DNA from: DASSJT01 sp963715025
Lineage (GTDB): Bacteria > Actinomycetota > Actinomycetes > Actinomycetales > Dermatophilaceae
Assembly (NCBI GenBank): GCA_963715025.1
Contig: CAVQQQ010000002.1
Span: 1,054,001-1,118,000, forward strand
Length of the DNA stretch: 64,000 nt
Direction of reading: 5' to 3'
The position numbers were made by a program, and so were the translations under genes. The notes below the pieces were generated by a model. It had not been told where the DNA came from. It made no database searches and saw only the letters and a list, made by a program, of their open reading frames with translations. Each line of letters starts with the position of its first letter. Position 1 is the first letter of the stretch. Shown one piece after another: positions 25,513 to 33,887 of this stretch.

Positions 25513-26193
25513 TCAGTCGGCGATGCCGAGCTCGCCGCGAAGCCGCCCGACCCAGGCAGGCGGAGTGCCGTAGCGCTGCGTCGGGATCAGCCGGCCATGG
25601 GCGCTGTCGTCAATGAGCTGCGCGAGGCGCTTGTGTCGCGTCGCCTCCTGCTTGGCCGACATCACCCAGTTGATGCAGATCTTGCGATAGGACGGCGTCA
25701 CCTGGCTGAAGAACGCCGCCGCGGCTGGGTTGGCCGACAGTTTCGCGTCGAACTCCGGTGCCAGAGAGAGCTCGCCGCCCTGCTCGTAGGCGTAGATGCC
25801 CATGCGGTCGGGCTTGCGACGGTCGTATGCCGCAAGACCGGCGGGCGTCATGCGCCCCTCAGCAATCAGTCGCTGCACCGCCTCCACATTGATGTTGCTC
25901 CAGTTGCTTCCCGGCTTGCGGGGCGTCCATCGCTGGCGAACCGCGTCGTGGTCGATGCGCTGGGACTGCGAGTCGATCCACCCGAAGCAGAGCGCTTCCT
26001 CCACAGCCTGGGCCCACTCGAGGCCCCGACCCTCGGTGACGTGCCTCTTGTAGAGGCCCATCCACAGTTCGGTCGCGCTTTCGTGATGGGCCTCGAGCCA
26101 GCGGCGGAACTCAGCCGGGCCACTGAAGAACAGCGCGGGACGCTCGGGCGTGCCGCCAGGGGTTCCCGGCAAGCCATCAGGTGTGCGGGCCAT
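25513..26193 (-). CDS. YdeI/OmpD-associated family protein
   Basis: 226 residues, ATG 26193. Family landmarks are LFFSGPAEFRRWLEAHHESA, EEALCFGWIDSQSQRIDHDA, RQRWTPRKPGSNWSNIN and a C-terminal SYRKICINWVMSAKQEATRH with KRLAQLI. This matches the YdeI-like proteins, which in E. coli are linked to antimicrobial-peptide resistance; the biochemical role is unresolved. It is a soluble cytoplasmic protein. It lies between dusB and dgt on the same strand, 12 bases after dusB. Confidence 0.85.
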   Translation of the reverse strand: MARTPDGLPGTPGGTPERPALFFSGPAEFRRWLEAHHESATELWMGLYKRHVTEGRGLEWAQAVEEALCFGWIDSQSQRIDHDAVRQRWTPRKPGSNWSNINVEAVQRLIAEGRMTPAGLAAYDRRKPDRMGIYAYEQGGELSLAPEFDAKLSANPAAAAFFSQVTPSYRKICINWVMSAKQEATRHKRLAQLIDDSAHGRLIPTQRYGTPPAWVGRLRGELGIAD

Positions 26194-26205
26194 GAACCGA
26201 TCCTG

Positions 26206-27384
26206 TCATCCCCCGGAGACAGACAGCTCGGCCTCAGCGATCTGCGCGCGCTGCAGGTCGTTCAGATCCGGAGACTCCAGCCAGCCCTCGGGAAGCGCGA
26301 CCACGCGGGGGGAACCCGACCTGCCCCGCTGACCCTCGGCGGGCTCGCCGGGCCAGGGGACGGTGGGCTCCAGCGTGGCGATGAGCTCGTCGAGGGCCGC
26401 GAGGCTGTCGACCAGGGCCAGGCGGCTGCGCACTGTCGAGCCCGCTGGGAATCCCTTGAGGTACCAGGCGATGTGCTTGCGGATGTCGCGGCAGGCCTTG
26501 AACTCGTCGCCGTAGAACTCGACGAGGTATTCGGTGTGACGACGGAGCGTGGCCGTCACCTCACCGAGGCTGGGCCGAACCCGGGCGGTCGTGCCTGCGA
26601 AGGCCGCCGCGAGGTCGGTGAAGAGCCAGGGACGGCCCAGGCAGCCGCGGCCGACGACGACACCGTCACACCCGGTCTGGCGAACCATCTCGACCGCGTC
26701 CTCCGCCGACCAGATGTCGCCGTTACCCAGGACCGGGATCGTGGTCACGGCCTCCTTGAGGGCGCTGATCGCGGCCCAGTCCGCCTCGCCGGAGTAGGCC
26801 TGCGCTGCGGTGCGGCCGTGCAGGGCAACGGCTGCGACACCCGCGGACTCCGCAATGCGCCCAGCCTCGAGGTGGGTCAGATGGCTGTCGTCGATGCCCT
26901 TGCGCATCTTGACGGTGATGGGCACGTCGTAGGGTGCCGCCTCCCGCACCGCTGCCGAGACGATGCCGCGGAAGAGCTCGCGCTTCCAGGGCAGGGCGGC
27001 CCCGCCCCCCTTGCGGGTCACCTTCGGCACGGGACAGCCGAAGTTGAGGTCGATGTGGTCCGCTCGGTCCTCGGTCACCAGCAGGCGCACGGCACGGGCC
27101 ACCGTGACCGGGTCGACGCCGTACAGCTGGACGGACCGGGGGCTCTCATCGTGGTCGTGCTCGACCAGCCGCATGGTCTCCGGCGAGCGCTCCACGAGCG
27201 CGCGGCTGGTGATCATCTCGCTGACGTACAGAGATGTCGCACCGCTCGCGCCGCCGAGTTCCGTCCCGGCCGAGCCGTATTCACGGCAGAGCCGCCGGAA
27301 CGCGCGGTTGGTGATTCCGGCCATGGGCGCCAGGACCACGGGCGACTCGATCGTGTGGCAGCCGATCCGCAGCGGCGGCAGCAC
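26206..27384 (-). CDS. dusB: tRNA-dihydrouridine synthase
   Basis: 392 residues from GTG 27384. It is a TIM-barrel flavoenzyme with VVLAPMAGITNRAFRRLC, IDLNFGCPVPKVTRKGGGAA (catalytic Cys), VPITVKMRKGID, VAAVALHGRTAAQAYSGEAD, IPVLGNGDIWSAEDA and VVVGRGCLGRPWLF. These bind FMN and position the tRNA uridine. It is clearly DusB-type. The tail after ~330 is longer than in enteric enzymes, as is common in actinobacteria. The product reduces specific uridines in the tRNA D-loop. Confidence 0.92.
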   Translation of the reverse strand: MLPPLRIGCHTIESPVVLAPMAGITNRAFRRLCREYGSAGTELGGASGATSLYVSEMITSRALVERSPETMRLVEHDHDESPRSVQLYGVDPVTVARAVRLLVTEDRADHIDLNFGCPVPKVTRKGGGAALPWKRELFRGIVSAAVREAAPYDVPITVKMRKGIDDSHLTHLEAGRIAESAGVAAVALHGRTAAQAYSGEADWAAISALKEAVTTIPVLGNGDIWSAEDAVEMVRQTGCDGVVVGRGCLGRPWLFTDLAAAFAGTTARVRPSLGEVTATLRRHTEYLVEFYGDEFKACRDIRKHIAWYLKGFPAGSTVRSRLALVDSLAALDELIATLEPTVPWPGEPAEGQRGRSGSPRVVALPEGWLESPDLNDLQRAQIAEAELSVSGG

Positions 27385-27529
27385 CGGCCGTTGGCGGGTC
27401 GCGGCCGGGTCACGGCTGGTGTCGAGTGGTGGATGTCGAGGTCATGGCCGCGCCATTCTCCCATCTGCCCAGTCACCTTTCGGCTGACGCCCCGGTCGTC
27501 CCGACCCGCCCATCTGCTTGACTGCTCCC

Positions 27530-28357
27530 GTGAGCGCGCTGGTGACTCCCCAGGACCTGCAGGCGCTGCGCGCCGGCGCCGCCACGGTGGTCATCGACGT
27601 GCAGTACACCCTCGGGGGACCCCCCGGACGTGAAGACTACGAGCGGGCCCACATCCCCGGGGCGCATTTCGTCGACCTCGAGGCCGAGCTGTCGGGGCCC
27701 CCAGGGCCTGGGGGCAGGCATCCCCTTCCGACTGCTCACTCGGTGCAGGAGGCGCTGCGGCGCTGCGGGGTCGACCCGCCGAGCACCGTGGTCGCCTACG
27801 ACGCCAAGACGTCGCTGGCGGCAGCGCGTGCCTGGTGGGTGTTCCGCTATTTCGGCCTGCAGGACGTGCGAGTACTCGACGGCGGGCTGGAAGGGTGGCG
27901 CGGGTCGGGGCTCCCCACGACGACGGAGTACCCGCCGCCGGGACAGGGGACGTTCACGGCCCACCCCGGTGGCATGCCCATGCTCGATGCGGAAGGGGCC
28001 GCCGAGGTGGCGCGCACCGGCATACTGCTCGACTCACGGGCCTCCGAGAGGTTCCGGGGCGAGACCGAGCCCATCGACCGCGTGGCCGGCCACATCCCCG
28101 GGGCGGTCAGCGCGCCCATGGCCGACTACCTGACACCCGACGGCCGGTTCCTGCCACCCGGACAGCTGCGGGACTACTTCGCCGCCAAGGGCGTGTTCGA
28201 CGCTTCAGCGGTCGGCACCTCCTGCGGATCAGGCGTGACCGCGTCGCAGGAAGCGCTCGCGCTCCACGAGATCGGAGTCGAGGCGGCTGTCTACATCGGC
28301 TCGTGGAGCGAGTGGATCACCAACCCCTCGCGGCCGATCGCGGTAGGCGAAAGCTAG
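27530..28357 (+). CDS. sseA: 3-mercaptopyruvate / thiosulfate sulfurtransferase
   Basis: 275 residues from GTG 27530 (a TTG at 27518 is the other option). Two rhodanese domains are present: the first with VVIDVQYTLGGPPGREDYER, HIPGAHFVDLE and VVAYDA. The second has ILLDSRASERFRGE, HIPGAVSAPM and the active-site loop TSCGSGVTAS with the persulfide-forming Cys. CGSGVTA is the mercaptopyruvate sulfurtransferase type. It transfers sulfane sulfur in the cytoplasm. Its stop TAG and the stop of the convergent gene share the same CTAG (28354-28357). Confidence 0.88.
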   Translation: MSALVTPQDLQALRAGAATVVIDVQYTLGGPPGREDYERAHIPGAHFVDLEAELSGPPGPGGRHPLPTAHSVQEALRRCGVDPPSTVVAYDAKTSLAAARAWWVFRYFGLQDVRVLDGGLEGWRGSGLPTTTEYPPPGQGTFTAHPGGMPMLDAEGAAEVARTGILLDSRASERFRGETEPIDRVAGHIPGAVSAPMADYLTPDGRFLPPGQLRDYFAAKGVFDASAVGTSCGSGVTASQEALALHEIGVEAAVYIGSWSEWITNPSRPIAVGES

Positions 28358-29604
28358 GGGCGGATCGCCAGCGCATACGGGGCGTAGCCGTCACCGCCCC
28401 AGGGGATCATCGAGGCGCGGCCGACGGCACCGGTGTAGACGTTCCAGGACAGAACCCACGACATGTCGCCATCAGCGCCCTGCGACAGGTAGAGGAGGTC
28501 CGGCCCGCTCCAGCCCAGCACCTGGCAGCAGCCCTTCATCCTTGGCGGTTGGTCGCCGAACACCAGCATGCGGTGCAGATTCAGGATATCGGCGTTGACC
28601 GCGAGAAGGCCCTGGTAGGCCACGCCCACGCCGCTGTCGGCCAGCTGCTCCTGGAAGAGGTAGACCGACGTTCCAGCCCAGCCCTGGAGGCTGGACACCG
28701 TGCGCTCGGCCTGGCTGACCGGTGCCGAGAAGGAGTCGTCCTGGGTCACCCGCCCGTCAGCGCTCCAGGTGAGCAGGTGCACGCCGTTTCCCCGGGTGAT
28801 CACCTGGTAGTGCTCGGAGGCCACGAAACCGGTCGACAGCCGCGTGGCCGTGCGGCGCGTGGGGTCGACCGACCAGCTGTACTGCGCCGAGCGCGCGAGG
28901 ACGTGGGCATTGTCGAAGCTCCAGTCAGCGCTGGTGAGGCCGGGATCGGCAAGGCGCACCACGGTCGCCACGCCTGTGTCGACGCGGAGCACGACGACCG
29001 CCCCCGGCTGGGGGAAGGCGACCTTGAGGCCGTCGGGCGAGATGGCGCCGCCGGACAGCGGTGGCAGCGCGCCGTTGTTCGGGTCCGCGACCCGTTGCAG
29101 CGTCACCATGTCGGCCAGCACGCGGGGCCCATAGGTGCCAAACAGCACGGGCTGGTACTTCCCTCCCCCCACGGTGGTGAGCATCACCGCGTTGACCAGG
29201 GCGGCCGATGCGCCGAAGAAACCGTGCGCCGTCGAGAGCGTCAGGTCCGGCTTGCCCGCGGGCACCGCTCCCGGGAGCGGACTGGCGACGGAAGGCAGGC
29301 CCACCTCCGCACCCAGGGGCGGTGCGATGGTGAACTCCGTGCCGTCGGCGGCGCGCAGGGACGTGTCCTTGGCCGACGTGGTGGCTGGGGTGACGTGCGA
29401 CGTGCGACCGCCGCTCCCGGGGTCCAAAGCACCCGTGGCGACGGCGATGGCGATGCCCGCGGCAACCGCCCCGGCTACGACAGCCATGCGCTGGCGTCGC
29501 CGGCGCACGGCGACGGCGCCGGCCCACGAGCGCTCGGCGAGGTCGATCTCGCCGACGTGGGCGCTCGCGTGGTCGAGCAGTGCGGTCAGGTCTCGAGAAG
29601 TCAT
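28354..29604 (-). CDS. Single-helix membrane protein paired with a SigE-type sigma factor
   Basis: 416 residues from ATG 29604, overlapping the sigma-factor stop (TGATG), so it is coupled to it. A ~40-residue cytoplasmic N-terminus (LTALLDHASAHVGEIDLAER) is followed by one membrane helix (MAVVAGAVAAGIAIAVATGA). About 340 outside residues then look like beta-propeller blades (GGAISPDGLKVAFPQPGAVV, ADWSFDNAHVLARSAQYSWS, LLTWSADGRVTQDDS). This layout suggests a sensor or anti-sigma partner, but no zinc anti-sigma HxxxCxxC motif is seen. Function inferred only from coupling. Confidence 0.6.
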   Translation of the reverse strand: MTSRDLTALLDHASAHVGEIDLAERSWAGAVAVRRRRQRMAVVAGAVAAGIAIAVATGALDPGSGGRTSHVTPATTSAKDTSLRAADGTEFTIAPPLGAEVGLPSVASPLPGAVPAGKPDLTLSTAHGFFGASAALVNAVMLTTVGGGKYQPVLFGTYGPRVLADMVTLQRVADPNNGALPPLSGGAISPDGLKVAFPQPGAVVVLRVDTGVATVVRLADPGLTSADWSFDNAHVLARSAQYSWSVDPTRRTATRLSTGFVASEHYQVITRGNGVHLLTWSADGRVTQDDSFSAPVSQAERTVSSLQGWAGTSVYLFQEQLADSGVGVAYQGLLAVNADILNLHRMLVFGDQPPRMKGCCQVLGWSGPDLLYLSQGADGDMSWVLSWNVYTGAVGRASMIPWGGDGYAPYALAIRP

Positions 29605-30116
29605 CACGACTCCCATCCATTGAGCGAGTCGGCGAAGTCCGGCATGAGCGAGCGCAGCCGGGCCAGCGTGTCATGGGTCTGGCTCTTGATCGTGCCCACG
29701 CTGACCCCGAGCGCCTCGGCGGCCTCGCGCTCCGACCGGTCCTCGAAGAACCTCAGCACGATCACCGCTCGCTGGCGCGGAGTGAGCTGGAGCAGCGCGG
29801 TCTCGATGTCGAGCCGCTGGTCGACGGCCGCGGTCGCCTCGGTGTCCGTGAACAGCTCGAAGGGACCGGCGTCCAGCTGCTCTCGGCGCGTCCGGCGCCA
29901 GGTCGAGACGGAATCGCGGTAGAGAATCCGCCGGATGTACGCATCCGGACGACCGCTGCGCAGGCGCTCCCAGCGGAGCGCGACCTTGAGGAAGGCCTGC
30001 TGGAGGAGGTCCTCGGCCAGGTGGACGTCGCCGCAGACGAGGTAGGCCGCGCGCAGGAGCTGGTGCTGCGTCGAGCGCACGAACTGTGCGAACTCCTCGT
30101 CCATCTCCGGGCCCAT
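29604..30116 (-). CDS. SigE-family ECF RNA polymerase sigma factor
   Basis: 170 residues, ATG 30116 with AGGAGG six bases upstream. The sigma-2 region is FAQFVRSTQHQLLRAAYLVC followed by GDVHLAEDLLQQAFLKVALR, contacting core polymerase and the -10. The sigma-4 region is LTPRQRAVIVLRFFEDRSER with EAAEALGVSVGTIKSQTHD, a helix-turn-helix for the -35. It is the streptomycete-style SigE subfamily without SnoaL or DUF6596 extension. It is translationally coupled to the membrane protein downstream. The target promoters are not visible here. Confidence 0.88.
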   Translation of the reverse strand: MGPEMDEEFAQFVRSTQHQLLRAAYLVCGDVHLAEDLLQQAFLKVALRWERLRSGRPDAYIRRILYRDSVSTWRRTRREQLDAGPFELFTDTEATAAVDQRLDIETALLQLTPRQRAVIVLRFFEDRSEREAAEALGVSVGTIKSQTHDTLARLRSLMPDFADSLNGWES

Positions 30117-30145
30117 GGCGCCTCCTCACTGCATTAACGCACAGA

Positions 30146-30167
30146 GGGCCCCGTGAGGTTGGGGCCC
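30146..30167 (-). terminator. Hairpin downstream of the response regulator
   Basis: GGGCCCC and GGGGCCC form a 7-bp stem with an 8-base loop, located 31 bases past the response-regulator stop and before the sigma-factor gene. No U tract. Confidence 0.5.
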
Positions 30168-30197
30168 GGCCGAATCGCGCGGTCGCCCAGATCCCGC

Positions 30198-30806
30198 CTA
30201 GAGCCAGCCACTCTCGTCGGCGATCCGGACCGCATCGGCGCGGTTGCGCGCCATGGTCTTGCCGATCGCAGCGGACAGGTGGTTGCGAACGGTCCCCTCC
30301 GACAGGTGGACGACCTTGGCGATATCCGACACCGAGCCGCCACGCCGGGCGGCGCGCAGCACCTCCGTTTCGCGGGTGGTGAGCGGTGATTCCCCCGACG
30401 CCAGCGAGTCCGCGGCCAGCGCCGGGTCAACGACCCGCAGGCCGGCGTGCACCCGCCGCACGGCGTCGGCGAGCTGGCGAGCCGGCGTGTCCTTGACCAC
30501 GAAGCCGTTGGCGCCGGCCTGCATCGCTCGGCGGAGGAACCCTGGGCGTCCGAAGGTCGTCACCACCAGCACCTTCACGTCGGGCAGGGCCGCCTTGAGC
30601 TCCGCTGTGGCCGTGATTCCGTCCATACCGGGCATCTCGACGTCGACCAGGGCGACATCCGGGCTGTTGGCCCGTGCCGCCGCGACAATCTCGTCGCCCC
30701 GGCCCACCTCTGCCACGACCTCCATGTCGGGTTCGAGCTCCAGCAGGGAGGCCAGAGCGCCGCGCACGAGTGCCTGGTCGTCGGCCAGGAGCAGCCGGAT
30801 GCTCAC
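30198..30806 (-). CDS. NarL/LuxR-family response regulator
   Basis: 202 residues from GTG 30806, overlapping the kinase stop (GTGA). The receiver domain has RLLLADDQALVRGAL (acidic pair), phosphoryl-accepting Asp in VALVDVEMPGMDG near residue 54, Thr in VLVVTTFGRPG, and Lys in FVVKDTPARQL. The output domain is a LuxR helix-turn-helix (LTTRETEVLRAARRGGSVSD, LSEGTVRNHLSAAIGKTMAR). It closely resembles DesR-type regulators paired with DesK-like kinases and ABC-2 transporters. It likely controls the adjacent exporter genes, but no operator is identified. Confidence 0.9.
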   Translation of the reverse strand: MSIRLLLADDQALVRGALASLLELEPDMEVVAEVGRGDEIVAAARANSPDVALVDVEMPGMDGITATAELKAALPDVKVLVVTTFGRPGFLRRAMQAGANGFVVKDTPARQLADAVRRVHAGLRVVDPALAADSLASGESPLTTRETEVLRAARRGGSVSDIAKVVHLSEGTVRNHLSAAIGKTMARNRADAVRIADESGWL

Positions 30807-31936
30807 GACTGCGCTTCCGAGGGGCTGACCTGGACGGACAGGCAGAACCCATGGGGCTCGAGCGGCCTGGTGGCCACCGACGCCCCCATCGCCGCGGCGC
30901 GCTCGCGCAGACCCCTGAGGCCGTGGCCACCGTTCGGATGCCCGGACGCCGCCCCGCGCCCGTCGTCGTTGACCGTGACCGCGGTCGGCTCGATCGTGAC
31001 AGTGCACCGGCTGGCGCCACTGTGGCGAACCACGTTGGTCACTCCCTCGCGGACGGACCACGCGAAGAGCTCCCGGAGGTCGGAGGGCACCGCCTCGGTG
31101 GTGCGAGGGAGCTCGGGGGTGATGCCCGCGGCTTCGAGGGCCATCCTGGCGCGCGCCAGCTCGCCGGGCAGGGTGATCTCGTGATACCCCTCGACCGTGC
31201 GTCGCACGTCGGCGAGCGCGTCTCGTGCGAGCCGCTCGAGGTCCCCCAGCTCGCTCTTGGCGCGTTTGGCATCGACATCCACCAGCCGTCCGGCCAACTC
31301 GGCCTTCACGGTGATGACGGTCAGCGAGTGGCCGAGGATGTCGTGCAGGTCACGCGCGAGCCGGTTGCGTTCCTCCTGCACCTCAAGGCGGGCGTTCTCG
31401 GCCCGGGCCAGCAGGAGGTCGAAGTTGCGGCGCACAAGCTGGATCACACCGAACATGGCCGCCCCGGCCAAGCACACCGACAGGGCGATCCCGTCAGCGT
31501 GGGTCCAGCCAGGGACCAGCCTCGCCGCGGTCTCCGACGCGGCCGCCAGGACGATCACGGCGGCGACGCCAAACGGGAGCGGCAGGTTGATCATGCAAGC
31601 GACGCCGATGAAGACGGTCATCGCCAGGGCGTGGTAGCCGACGCTGAGCAGCGCCGTCACCTCGAGGATCATGAGCGCGGCGAGGACCGCGATGCCCGCC
31701 GGGCCGGGGGCATCGCGGCCGAAACTGCCGGGGTCGCGCTGGCGGCGCAGCGCGAACGCCGTCACGTAGATGGTCGAGAAGGCCAGGACGGAGGCAAGGC
31801 CGAGCCAGCCGCGGCCGCTGTCTCGCAGCGACCATGCAGCCTGCACCACCGGGATGAGGAAGAGGAGCCAGATGCTGGCGAAGGCCGCACCATAACGTCG
31901 CTGCCCCAGAGGCGGCTGGTTCAGCACCTCGCTCAC
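30803..31936 (-). CDS. DesK-like sensor histidine kinase
   Basis: 377 residues if it starts at the GTG at 31936. A TAGTGT box ends exactly 7 bases before that GTG, as for leaderless mRNAs; two further GTGs lie 6 and 9 bases upstream. Four or more N-terminal helices (FASIWLLFLIPVVQAAWSLR, IAVLAALMILEVTALLSVGY) sense a membrane or outside signal. The HisKA_3 region has ERNRLARDLHDILGHSLTVI with the phosphorylated His. The ATPase domain has the N-box SVREGVTNVVRHSGAS, then VNDDGRG and GHGLRGLRERAAAMGA. It partners the regulator encoded by the overlapping gene downstream. Confidence 0.9.
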   Translation of the reverse strand: MSEVLNQPPLGQRRYGAAFASIWLLFLIPVVQAAWSLRDSGRGWLGLASVLAFSTIYVTAFALRRQRDPGSFGRDAPGPAGIAVLAALMILEVTALLSVGYHALAMTVFIGVACMINLPLPFGVAAVIVLAAASETAARLVPGWTHADGIALSVCLAGAAMFGVIQLVRRNFDLLLARAENARLEVQEERNRLARDLHDILGHSLTVITVKAELAGRLVDVDAKRAKSELGDLERLARDALADVRRTVEGYHEITLPGELARARMALEAAGITPELPRTTEAVPSDLRELFAWSVREGVTNVVRHSGASRCTVTIEPTAVTVNDDGRGAASGHPNGGHGLRGLRERAAAMGASVATRPLEPHGFCLSVQVSPSEAQS

Positions 31937-31943
31937 GCTCACC

Positions 31944-31949
31944 ACACTA
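31944..31949 (-). promoter_or_regulatory. Candidate -10 box of a leaderless kinase mRNA
   Basis: TAGTGT on the minus strand, seven bases before GTG 31936. This would separate the kinase/regulator pair from the exporter genes upstream. Confidence 0.45.
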
Positions 31950-31969
31950 GGACCAACCGCGAGCGCTGG

Positions 31970-32767
31970 TCAGACCCGGGCCGTGTCCCTGCGGAAACGC
32001 CACGCTGCGCCAGCCGCGAAGATGGCGAACCAGGCGACGAGGTTGGCGATCCACCACCACTGCACCGGGTCGCCAGTGAGGGGGGCATGCGCCAGTTTGC
32101 CGATGCCGTACATCGGCGTGAAGCGGGCGATCTCCTCGAGGGTGGACCCGTCTTCGAGCGGCACGAAGAGGCCGCCGAGGAAGGCCAGGACAGCGAGTCC
32201 AGGTCCGATGAGCTGCATGACGTTCTCGGTCGGCAGGAGATAGCCCATGAAGAGCCCGAAGGCGGCGAAGACCAGCGACCCCAACCAGGCCATTAGGGCA
32301 CAGGCCACCCAGCGCCAGGCATCGTCGAGGCGGGCGTTGGCGAAGGTTCCAGCGGCGAAGACCGCAGCCACGCTGATCGCGCCCAACGACATCGCCATCA
32401 ACACCTTGACCATGACGTATGCCGCGGGCGTCAGTGGCGTCAGGCGGAGCTGCCGGCTCCAGCCCAGCGCCCGCTCTGCGGCCACCGATGCGCCCCCGCC
32501 CGTGCTGGCGATCAGCGCGCCGTAGGCCGCCATGCTGACCATCACGAAGGCCACGACATTGCCATGACCGGCACTCTGATGGACGTATGCAGCATTGGTC
32601 CCGAACATCAGGAAGAACACGATCGGCATCACGAGGGTGAACACGACGGTCCGCCGGTTGCGAAAGACGCGTCGAGCCTCGATCCGGACCAGAGTCGAGT
32701 TGAACCCGCCCAGCGGAGGAACGGCCGCTGCCGTCGCCGTCGGAAGGGGTGTGGTGGTGTTGCTCAT
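31970..32767 (-). CDS. ABC-2 type exporter permease
   Basis: 265 residues from ATG 32767, overlapping the end of the ATPase gene (ATGA). There are six likely helices: TVVFTLVMPIVFFLMFGTNA, VVAFVMVSMAAYGALIASTG, YVMVKVLMAMSLGAISVAAV, WVACALMAWLGSLVFAAFGL, LIGPGLAVLAFLGGLFVPLE and NLVAWFAIFAAGAAWRFRRD. ABC-2 permeases of this size form homodimers with one ATPase type and export drugs, lipids or peptides. The substrate is unknown. It is next to a DesK/DesR-like pair, a common actinobacterial arrangement. Confidence 0.85.
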   Translation of the reverse strand: MSNTTTPLPTATAAAVPPLGGFNSTLVRIEARRVFRNRRTVVFTLVMPIVFFLMFGTNAAYVHQSAGHGNVVAFVMVSMAAYGALIASTGGGASVAAERALGWSRQLRLTPLTPAAYVMVKVLMAMSLGAISVAAVFAAGTFANARLDDAWRWVACALMAWLGSLVFAAFGLFMGYLLPTENVMQLIGPGLAVLAFLGGLFVPLEDGSTLEEIARFTPMYGIGKLAHAPLTGDPVQWWWIANLVAWFAIFAAGAAWRFRRDTARV

Positions 32768-33735
32768 TGTTCGCTCTCCTCGTTGCTGTGCGCCGCAGGG
32801 GTCGAGTCAACGTCATCGGCGGTCAGTGCGATGAAGGCGTCCTCGATGCCGCGCGCCTCGATCTCCAGATTCCGGGCGCTGGTCTGGACGAGCAGGTACC
32901 TCGCGACCGCGTCGCTGTCTGCCGTGTGGATCAGCACCGTGTCCCCCCGGACCTCGACCCCGGTCACGCCGGGCAGGGCGGACAGGTCCCAGCGGCTGGC
33001 CCCCCCGAGGGTTGCCCGGACGGTGCGGCCGGATGCCATCGCCTTGATCTCTGCCGCTGTGCCGTCGGCAACGATCCGCCCCTGGCTGATCAGGACCACC
33101 CGATCGGCATACGCATCGGCCTCCTCGAGGTAGTGCGTGGCGAACAGGATGGTCCGTCCGCGTTCGCTGTCCTCGCGGATCGTCCGCCAGAAGTCGCGCC
33201 GGCCGGTGACGTCCATCCCCGTAGTCGGCTCGTCGAGGACCAGGAGGTCAGGGTCGGGCAGCAGCGACATCGCGAACCGAAGCCGCTGCTGCTGGCCACC
33301 CGACAGCTTGCCCACACGGGTCCTGGCGACCTCAGCGAGCCCGGCACGGGAGAGGGCCTCGTCGACTGGTCGGGTCTGTGCGAACAGCGACGCCGTGAGC
33401 TCGAGCGTCTCGCGCGCGGTGAGGTCCTTCAGCAGGCCACCGGTCTGCATCACGGCCGACACCCGGCCCCGGGCGACGGCCGCCCGGGGCTCGAGCCCGA
33501 AGACCGAGACGCTCCCTGAGGTTGGGCGGCCCAGGCCGAGGAGCATGTCGATGGTGGTGGTCTTGCCGGCTCCGTTGGGGCCGAGGAACGCGACGATCTC
33601 CCCCGGCTGGATGATCAGGTCGATTCCCCGCACCGCGCGGGTCTCGCCGAAGGACTTGGCAAGGCTGTCGAGCCGCACCGCCGGTCCGTCGAGAAGCCGC
33701 TCGCCCGGGGGCGCTGCGTCCAGTGCTGATGTCAT
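32764..33735 (-). CDS. ABC exporter ATP-binding protein (DrrA/CcmA-like)
   Basis: 323 residues from ATG 33735 (an in-frame GTG lies 36 bases upstream). Walker A is FLGPNGAGKTTTIDML, then Q-loop AVMQTGGLLKDLTA, signature KLSGGQQQRLRFAMSLLPDP, Walker B LLVLDEPTTGMDVTGR and switch His TILFATHYLEEADAY. The C-terminal ~90 residues form the extra domain of DrrA-like subunits. It pairs with the permease encoded immediately downstream to expel an unknown substrate. Confidence 0.88.
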   Translation of the reverse strand: MTSALDAAPPGERLLDGPAVRLDSLAKSFGETRAVRGIDLIIQPGEIVAFLGPNGAGKTTTIDMLLGLGRPTSGSVSVFGLEPRAAVARGRVSAVMQTGGLLKDLTARETLELTASLFAQTRPVDEALSRAGLAEVARTRVGKLSGGQQQRLRFAMSLLPDPDLLVLDEPTTGMDVTGRRDFWRTIREDSERGRTILFATHYLEEADAYADRVVLISQGRIVADGTAAEIKAMASGRTVRATLGGASRWDLSALPGVTGVEVRGDTVLIHTADSDAVARYLLVQTSARNLEIEARGIEDAFIALTADDVDSTPAAHSNEESEQ

Positions 33736-33809
33736 GGCAGCCAGGCTGCCCGTCGGGCTCGACGAGACCACAGACCACCTGTCACGGAGTCGGGGTGACG
33801 TTTGCCCAC

Positions 33810-33838
33810 GGCATACCCTGAGGTTTGTCAGGTATGCC
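33810..33838 (-). terminator. Hairpin after glyS built from the GGCATAC motif
   Basis: GGCATACC and GGTATGCC form the arms, extended by CTGA/TCA with one bulge, around a 6-base loop. It lies 50 bases past the glyS stop on the minus strand and before the ABC operon. Both arms are copies of the heptamer that is repeated across the window. Confidence 0.55.
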
Positions 33839-33887
33839 GGCCGGTCGCCAGCTGGGGAACGGGCCGCCGGCTCACCAGCCGGGGGCC

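Noticed and set aside
25498..27633. A 711-codon plus-strand open frame
   Set aside because: It lies antisense to ydeI and dusB, both clear genes, and shows no domain.
30674..32296. A 540-codon plus-strand open frame
   Set aside because: Antisense to the response regulator, kinase and permease genes, which have intact motifs.
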